64,000 nt of DNA, taken from positions 41,408,436 through 41,472,435 of the forward strand of contig CM075857.1 in the NCBI GenBank assembly GCA_037975125.1, read 5' to 3'. The translations under genes were made by a program, and so were the position numbers. The notes under the pieces were generated by a model, which was given only the letters and a program-made list of their open reading frames with translations, was not told where the DNA came from and did not search any database. This document shows, piece by piece, positions 56,962 through 64,000 of the stretch; positions within the stretch are counted from its first letter, which is position 1, and each line of letters begins with the position of its first letter. The stretch comes from Latrodectus hesperus. Lineage: Eukaryota > Arthropoda > Arachnida > Araneae > Theridiidae.

Positions 56962-58106
56962 CTAGGTAAATAAGAAATATTTAAATTAGATAACTAAATT
57001 TTATGCATGGAAATACATTTTTACAAATCACAAAAACGAGTTTAATTTTAATAAACTTTTAAACACAAAAATTTATATAAATCCTGAATGAATTTAAAAA
57101 AATTATGACATGGATTGAATTTAAATAAATATTTTTTAATACAGTGGAAGAATTACATCATATTTTAGATAATATCAACTTTCTTTTGATTAAATTTTTA
57201 TTTATGAAATCTTTGCCTTTGTTTCTTTCTGGAATGAAGTCCAAGTTCTTGATTACATATCAAGAGCAGGATTAAAAATTTAATATAACTAAGCCTTAGA
57301 AATTATTTATAATATTTAAAGGAAGAGATTATGTGCAATTTATACGTTATTAGACATATTACTCAGACACATTATTTTATATATGAAATTAAATAAATTT
57401 AGACAACTTAAAATACATAGAATATTTTTTTCAATTTCAACATTTCATGGAAAGCAATAATAAAATATCTATATCTAAGTCTATTGATCAAACTCACAGT
57501 AACAATTAAAATTACAGTCATAATTTCAGAGATTACACTTATGAATTTAAATCCTTTGAATGAAGAAAATTTTTTTATTTAGATATATATTATCATGAGC
57601 ACAAGTTGCCTATCTGTATATGTATAGTGATGAGGGACAAAACAATCCTGCTCATTCCCATCAATTGGCTCTGCTGATTCCATATTTTAATGACAATTGC
57701 TCATATTACATTGTAAATGACTAATTTTTTAGAGGATAAACCACAATTTTACTAAGCAATAATTCTTTATTTGTTGAATCTAAACAAATGCTTGAACAGC
57801 ATTAGTTTTGTTCTAAAATGTACACTGAAACTCCTCACCACACAAAAAATGTATATATTCAAAAGGGCAATCTTTTAACTTTACGTCATGATGTTAGGAT
57901 AATTCCTACTACAGATTGCATTTTTATGATCAGCACTGTATGTGGGAAACTGGATATTTTTTTATAATCTTTTAATTACAGATGGTTTTTACACACTATG
58001 GAAATAATAAAAAACATTACAAATGATTTTTTCAGTGTTTTATTTTATAGCAACATTTAAATTCGAAAATAATTAACAGGAAAAATTCAGTTGAGGATAT
58101 ACTTAC
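56962..58106 (-). other. Intron of the minus-strand gene
   Basis: AT-rich, nothing else identified. Confidence 0.5.
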
Positions 58107-58182
58107 CAACACTTCTAGTAGTTGATCCCATAAATTTTGCAAATTTCTGAACAGATGACATATTTTCAGTAACTTCTTTTAC
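58107..58182 (-). CDS. Internal exon of the unrecognised minus-strand gene
   Basis: Acceptor GTGTTTAG, donor GTTG|GTAAGT (near-perfect consensus). It reads VKEVTENMSSVQKFAKF, then MGSTTRSV, starting on a whole codon and ending with one base that joins the last exon. The other two frames contain stops, supporting this frame. No known domain is recognised. Confidence 0.68.
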
Positions 58183-59155
58183 CTAAACACATTATTTATA
58201 ACAGAAATTTTAAATACTAGGAAAATGTTTCACAATAACTAATAATAAAACATGCAAATTAAATTTGATAGCCAATTTATAACTTTCATTTATAAAGTTA
58301 ATAGGCATTCAAATAATGGAAATTTTTGGTATTGGTATAATTTACCCCATGTATTTAATCAGTTCTGTGCGGTAGAGCCTTTTCCTTTGAGCAAACATTT
58401 GGGACCAGAAAATAGGTCGATTAAAAACTATCAATATTGGGAAATGAAAACTATATAGTTATTGCAACAATTTTATTTGAACTTTGTGCTTGTGGACAAA
58501 AATTCAACATTTAAATTTCATTAATACCTTTTTTAAATAATAATATTTAATAATATTAAAAACATTTTTTCATAAATTTGTTTCTTTTGAAGATTAAAAA
58601 TTTTTCACGCAACTATAAAAATGTAGAAATATTTAATTATTTTATTTTTATGATCTGACTAATTACTTAAAACTATATTTTACTGAGCTTTTATTTTCTC
58701 ATTAACTTCAATTTTGCTTTACTTTTTTTATCTATGTCTAAAATATATGTTTTAAATTCTCTACAAATGCTTGCTTATTTGATTATCATCTTTTCTCCAT
58801 TGCAACATCCACTGAACCAGATTCTTCAATTTTATGCACTATGACTAATACCAGTCACAAGCATGTTTTCACCTCAAATTTTTTTACTGACCAAGTTTCA
58901 CTTTGGTTATTGTAATTTGATATTTCATTTTTATAATTCTTTAAATTTATTAGTAACAATTTCTTTTAATTTTATAGAGGAAAAGTCATCTGATTATAAA
59001 TATGAATACATTCTTATTCAAATAAATTAATAATCGTACTGTGAAGTATAACAATTTACCATAATGAGAAAAACAGAATAAAGCACTTCCTACAGGCCAC
59101 AATTTGTGAATTATTTTTAAAAATGAAAATATTTATTTTTTGTCAATGTTACGAC
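58183..59155 (-). other. Intron of the minus-strand gene, AT-rich
   Basis: No coding or repeat content recognised. Confidence 0.45.
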
Positions 59156-59900
59156 AATCATGGATGGCTCCTGGCTTACAAGAATTCTCCTCTAATTCCC
59201 TTATTTTAAACCAAAAGCCTCCCAATTAATCTCTCTTAGAATGGAGAGATCCTTTTCTAGGGAGTTAGCCCATTTAAGAATAATTTCTGAGTTAAACATT
59301 CTCTGTTCATTCTAATAGCATGACCAGAACATTCAATTTTTGGATTTTAATGTATTTGATAAACTAGTTCTCCAAGGGCATGACAGAGTTCTGAGTTTCA
59401 GCGTTTATATGCCCAAAGGCATCAACTTGTATTCCTCCAAAAACTGATCTTAGTATACACTGGTTAAAGACTAAGAACATTTTCATCTTTTTGAGTTATT
59501 GTCCAAATTTCCGATGAGTATGCCAGTAATGGTCTGATTTTAGTTATAAATGAATAGCTCTATCTTCCTTTAAATTAAGTTTGATTTTAGATACTTCTTT
59601 AATCCATAAAAGCATTTGTTGGTTGCATTGATTTGCATCTGAATTTCAGATGTGATATTAATGTTAACCTCAGAAATCAGATATGTAAATCTATCAGCTT
59701 TTTCACGTTTATATGAACTAATTTGTAGATGGATAATGAAGTCTATTACTTTAGTGCATTGTATATATAGTTTTTTTCCTGGTTGACTGTAACATGCAAT
59801 TCAACAGCCTCTTTTCCTAAAGTTACAAAAACCGTTTCAAATCGGCAGTCGTTCTTATGATAAGTGATTATCAGGAAATTTAAAAAAAGGCAGATTTATA
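59156..59900 (-). mobile_element. Degraded LINE fragment, RT C-terminal end
   Basis: Minus strand, in shifting frames: SSEIWTITQKDENVLSL, SVFGGIQVDAFGHINAE, then KIECSGHAIRMNREC. This follows the pattern ...WTLTKKDE...LRKIFG...GHVxRM... that ends the reverse-transcriptase ORF of a common arthropod non-LTR group. It is the same family as 60893-61270. It lies in the intron of the minus-strand gene. Confidence 0.65.
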
Positions 59901-60473
59901 AAATATATTTTTTTGGTATGGATTTTTGAATCACAAATGATCCTTTCTAATATTATGTTGAAAAGTAAGCATGCCAATACAACATCCTATGTAACTCCAC
60001 TTCTAATTTTCATTGCTTCTGAAAAATCCCACTGAATTTTAACTCGTCACATTTTCTTACTTAAGGTAAGGGCAGTGAGTCTAGTCAACTTGTCAGAAAT
60101 ATTAAACTCACACAAAGCTTCAAGAGTCATTTTCCACTTATGTTGCCATAAGCAGTTTTAAAGATAGAAAAACAATGTGAGTACCGATTCCAAAGTCTCT
60201 TGTCTTTTCCAAAATCTGTTAGATGTTAAATATTCAGTCAGTTGTAGAGCTATCCCTTTTTAAATCTCCACTAATATTTTCCACGTATGGATTAAGTTCA
60301 TTAAAAAGTTTGAAAAGTTTTTACAGGTAGTAATGCTTAAGAGAATGATAGATTAATAAAGATTTGTGTAAATATTATAAGAATGTTACAAATAAAATTT
60401 TTAAACAAATCATTCACCAGAGTGGAAAATTTTATTGAATCACAGAAGATTTTGAAAGCCTTATCAGTTTAGG

Positions 60474-60543
60474 ATTCATAGCCTCTCATGTGGAACATGT
60501 TTGGATATTCCCCATGTTTCACATTCCCAAGAGGCTATGAATT
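60474..60543. repeat. Imperfect inverted repeat
   Basis: ATTCATAGCCTCT at the left pairs with AGAGGCTATGAAT at the right. Inner words CATGTGGAACATG and CATGTTTCACAT also pair with small gaps. Origin unknown. Confidence 0.65.
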
Positions 60544-60892
60544 TTAGACAGTTGGCAGTTTGCTCATTTCTGAGCAACATCAACTATCTTAGATTTGACA
60601 ACTATTATATGAAGGGTATTTTGTACTGGGCTGCTTGAGGGAAAATAGCTGATGCTGCCAACGCCCTGATGCAGGGAGAGTGGAAGAAGGATTGTTTGAG
60701 TAGTTTTATTGTGAAAAGGTTCAGAATAAATAAAAAAATTCAAAAATAAATATAATTTAAGATATGAATCAATCAAAAATTAGCAACAAGATAAAATTCT
60801 TCATTTAAAGACTTATATAGCCAATATATATACTATTTGAAAATAAAATTGTGCATATTAAAATAAAGTATTTCTTCAAAAGGAAGGGATAA

Positions 60893-61270
60893 AATTCTTC
60901 TTCTTCATTGGCCTGACAGCCCAGGGTCCCTATGGGCCTTAGCCTTCCTCAGAAGTGCATACCAGGACCCCCTATTTTTGGATAAGGTCACCCAGTTTCA
61001 CTTTCTGTTTTTAGGTCGTTTTCAAGACAATCACGCCATTGGAGTTTCGGTCGTCCTCTTCTTCTGGTGCCAATGGGGCGAGCCAATAAAATTTTTTCAT
61101 CACCCGATTGTCGTTCATCTGGCTCAAATATCCTGCCCATTTTAATCTCTGTTTTGAGATAAATTTAACAAAATCTGGTTCTTTATATAGTTTATAGAGC
61201 TCAGAATTAGTTCTCCTTCACCATGTATTCTCAGATTTTATTCCACCAATGATGCATAATAAGAGGTATT
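60893..61270 (-). mobile_element. 5'-truncated LINE 3' end with GAA-repeat tail
   Basis: Minus strand reads NSELYKLYKEPDFVKFISK, QRLKWAGYLSQMNDN, then after a shift TRRRGRPKLQWRDCLENDLK and a decayed end near GLSGQ. This is the RLKWAGHVxRM...GRPxxRW ending of the same non-LTR group as 59156-59900. The element finishes in GAAGAAGAAG (60893-60904). It is only about 370 bp long, typical of severe 5' truncation. Confidence 0.8.
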
Positions 61271-62421
61271 TTGTAAATAAGAGGTATTTTTTACATCTGC
61301 ATAATTTAATAAAATTATCATTGATATAGAAATTCATAATATTTACTCAGATATGAAATAAATAATTTGCTGATTCAAATTTTGAAAAAAGCAGGAAAAA
61401 TATTCAAATAAATAATAAACGGAAAAGCGATTTTGAACATTTGATTTATGCGAATGAATTTTTAATTTATTAGAAGTTACTCTCGGGAGAACTTTAATTT
61501 TTGTATTGAAAATTCATTAATGTTTTGCAGTTCAACTTTTGACAGTTTTCTAATTATGAAAACTGATAATTCATATTTAAATATTGAATATTTAAAATAA
61601 AGTACTCAAATACAAGAATTTTTAACAATAAATAAATTAATAATAAAAAACTATTGGAGGGGTAATGTTTGCATAGTTTTAAAAATATATTCCTTATTTC
61701 TACAAATTAAGCAATTAATATGGAAACTGTATTAGAATTATCCCTCCAATTTTCTAAATAGTTCTCCAAATCAATTTTAAACTATTTTTTTTAGTAAATA
61801 AATATTTTTAAATATATAACATGTATTATTTTTTTGAGATTTTTTCAAATGAAATAAAAATATTTAATTGGAAATTAATTTAAATTAAAATACATTTAAT
61901 TTCAATTGTAGATAAATTTCTGCATATAATTTTTTATTAGAAAATTCTAATAAAAAATTATTGAATGTTGTTGAAAATCCCTATCTTAGACATAAATATT
62001 TATTTAAAATTGTAAAATATTTCATTTACCAGTATTAATTATTTGTTAAATTATTAATATTTTTTTAAAATTCATATAAAAAATTTAAGAATATTTATAA
62101 ATTCAGAGTTAAAATTTTAAATTCTTACCATCCCTATTTAATAATTTTATTTCTAACTGTCAGTAATGTTAATATCTGGATTTTGTTTTGTTGCTTTGTT
62201 CACTTCTTGCACAACAACTAACAATTAAAACATGATTTAAAGTGGGTTTTCAAACATATAAAAATAACCATACCCGATCACTAATAATTTATCAGTCAAC
62301 TTGTCATATATATATACTAATAAAGAACTATTATTAACAAATAGAACCAAAATTTGACTTAATCTGAGGAGAAAATTAAGGATTTTATAAATAACAGAAA
62401 AAAAGTTTAATAACTAGTTAC
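61271..62421 (-). other. Intron of the minus-strand gene, AT-rich, with one exon-like block
   Basis: AT-rich. 62158-62217 on the minus strand is flanked by an acceptor (TTGTTAG) and a donor (GTTAGA) and reads VVQEVNKATKQNPDINITD in one frame. Its phase does not fit the neighbouring exons, so it is not annotated as coding. Confidence 0.45.
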
Positions 62422-62508
62422 GTTAATTGCATTCTTGTTAGCCACAGTTCTTTTCTCAGTCCTAAGAGTTTTCTTGGCTGCAGGTTTCATATCTCCAAAT
62501 TGCTTTTT
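62422..62508 (-). CDS. Internal exon of the unrecognised minus-strand gene (Lys/Arg-rich)
   Basis: Acceptor TTTTTTTAATAG, donor AAC|GTAACT. It reads KKQFGDMKPAAKKTLRTEKR, then TVANKNAIN, exactly 29 codons, starting and ending on whole codons. Strongly basic, suggesting a nuclear or nucleic-acid-associated protein (inference). It joins the exon at 58182 in frame. Confidence 0.68.
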
Positions 62509-62585
62509 CTATTAAAAAAAGTGAAAAATTAAATCAACATACAAAATGATACAAACAAAAAAAATTTTTGCTTTTTCTTCTACAG

Positions 62586-63695
62586 GGTGATTATAAAAAA
62601 ACTTTGCCAATATCTGCACTTCTAGCGTCCATTCTATTTAACCAATCAAGATGATACTTCAAATATAGTTCTTTTGAGATATGCGCTCGAGATCCTGTGA
62701 ATGGCAACACAGTAGCCCTCGCGGTAACAGTTATAGTGACCGAAACTCGAAATTTTCGAATGGCAACGCCTACTTTTTACCATCGCAAAATGTTCAGCAC
62801 ATGCGAAAACCCTAAATAGCGTTGAAACGGTACCGATATGTCCGAAAACCGACGTGTTATACACATACAAACAGTTCTTCAAGGCGCACGGAGGAATAAT
62901 GCATACGACAGAGACAAGACACTGCTCAATGATGAGAACACATAGAGAAAAAAAATCTTTATTAATTTCAAACATTTTCCGCATGAGTGCCATCATAGGC
63001 AATTACGCATTGCATGTGGGAGACGGTGGACAATGTCGCTGCACGCAACATGGCACGAGGGATGTTTCCAATCTCACGCCGTATAGAATCCTTTAAGTCC
63101 GACAATGTTTGAGGATTGCACAGATAAACTCTGGATTTGAGATAGCCCCAAAACCAGAAATCCATAGGTGTCAGATCTGGGGATCGCGCAGGCCACGGAA
63201 AAGGATAATAGCGTGAAATGATGCGATCACCAAAATGCTGATCCAGGAGCCTTTTAACTGACCTCGCTATATGTGGAGGTGCGCCATCTTGCATCCAAAC
63301 AATGTCATTGAGTGCATTCAGCCGACGCAACTCCGGTAAGACATAATTTTTCAGCATGGCTGCATACCGAGGGCCCGTTACAGAACATGTTGCAGGGCCA
63401 GTCGGGGTCGTTTCCTCAAAGAAGAACGGGCCCAGAACAAATGTAGCTGTAATGCCGCACCACGCAGTCACTTTGGCGTCGAATAATGGTACTGGCGCCA
63501 CAGCATGAGGATTCGTCTCTCCCCAGTGCACACAATTCTTTGTGTTAATGCTGCCATATAAGGTGAAATGCGCCTCGTCCGTCCATAGTATGCGAAGTGG
63601 CCAGTCGTTATCCGCATCATTTCGTAACAAAAATGCATTTGCGAAGTCCAGACGTTGTTGTGGGTCACCCGGCTCCAACATCTGGACGCGCTGTA
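62586..63695 (-). mobile_element. Mariner-like element, 5'-truncated, in an intron of the minus-strand gene
   Basis: Minus strand. The 3' end begins near GGGTGATTATAAAAAAACTTTGCC (62586-62609), which looks like an inverted terminus. The other side stops abruptly at about 63695 without a matching terminus. It carries a long transposase frame. It sits between exons 63846-63793 and 62508-62422, so it does not break coding sequence. Confidence 0.8.
62968..63690 (-). pseudogene. Mariner-like transposase, catalytic domain open, N-terminus missing
   Basis: A 237-codon open frame. The catalytic blocks are all present: LRILWTDEAHFTLYGSIN (first Asp), DIVWMQDGAPPHIARSV (second Asp) and WPARSPDLTPMDFWFWGYLK (third). 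The end reads NIPRAMLRAATLSTVSHMQC. The helix-turn-helix region is missing because the copy is truncated near 63690, so it could not bind its ends. A domain this open in a truncated copy suggests recent arrival. Different family from the elements at 46650 and 54979. Confidence 0.85.
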
Positions 63696-63792
63696 ATTAT
63701 AATTATTATTAGATTAAGATATTAAATGTTCTTTACTAATAGATAAAAAAACAGTCATTTGAAAATGAAGCTGAAAATATTTTTATACATAC

Positions 63793-63846
63793 ACTTTCAA
63801 GCACAGCCACTGCTTTAGGTTGTCTTGATCTAAGAGGTCGTCGACT
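63793..63846 (-). CDS. Internal exon of the unrecognised minus-strand gene (Arg-rich)
   Basis: Acceptor TTTTTTTTCATAG, donor AGT|GTATGT. It reads SRRPLRSRQPKAVAVLES, 18 whole codons. It is the most upstream exon of this gene in the window; the start lies beyond the right edge. The SRRPLRSRQP stretch adds to the basic character of the protein. Confidence 0.65.
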
Positions 63847-64000
63847 CTATGAAAAAAAATTTAAAATTAGATTGTATTCTATAAAAGTGTATGAAGGACA
63901 TTTAAAATATATTTTTTCCATGCTCTATTATTGACTAGTTAAATTCAAGAAGGTAACGATTATCAATAATACTTAAACCATTAGAAATTTCTGTATCAGT

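Noticed and set aside
1..64000. CRISPR arrays, operons, phage or bacterial genes
   Set aside because: No regularly spaced repeats with unique spacers and no compact gene order. Introns and eukaryotic transposons throughout make a prokaryotic source untenable.

Overview
This is an AT-rich, intron-rich eukaryotic window dominated by degraded and nested transposable elements. The set of elements (Jockey/I-like and R1-like LINEs with RNase H domains, a tRNA-derived SINE, several mariner/Tc1 elements, hAT-like elements) together with long introns suggests an arthropod, most likely a chelicerate such as a spider. That taxonomic call is inference. Nothing bacterial or viral is seen. Host genes: (1) Plus strand, 383-12350: four exons of ribonuclease H2 subunit A (RNASEH2A), recognised by direct protein similarity and by intron phases that agree. 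The first exon lies left of the window. The exon(s) that should encode the catalytic centre between exons two and three of the window were not found in the 3 kb intron where they belong. No convincing last exon was found either. (2) Minus strand, 63846 down to 56852: the last four exons of an unrecognised basic protein, which splice in frame and end at a stop codon. Its 5' part lies right of the window. Both genes carry transposon insertions in their introns. Layout: 505-1905 is a LINE fragment in an RNASEH2A intron. 8639-11316 holds a possible hAT-like remnant and a SINE tail. 13090-13266 is a SINE. 13332-18927 is a nearly complete LINE with 14-bp target-site duplications. About 19000-21700 is a hAT-like remnant. 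21700-25000 is AT-rich with a long AT microsatellite. 25007-26400 is a Tc1-like element with a SINE inserted in its coding sequence. 27328-30416 has SINE-like and LINE fragments. 32399-41635 is an R1-like LINE split by a second, internally deleted copy of the 13.3-kb LINE (36308-40347, 13-bp duplications). 42400-46640 is an old R1-like LINE carrying a TIR element (44926-45796). 46650-47580 and 53310-54880 are pieces of a mariner-like element with long inverted repeats. 47580-53310 is another LINE split by a hAT-like element (48214-51446). 54979-56065 is a mariner. 59160-61270 contains two fragments of one further LINE family. 62586-63695 is another mariner fragment inside the minus-strand gene. 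The main value of the window is structural. Target-site duplications and interrupted reading frames give a clear relative order of insertions. Two copies of one LINE share 5' and 3' terminal hairpins and a CCAA-repeat tail that the local SINE resembles. Several unusual rearrangements also stand out: an exact 178-bp duplication of a reverse-transcriptase core, a 28-bp-arm palindrome, and an in-frame loss of the reverse-transcriptase domain.
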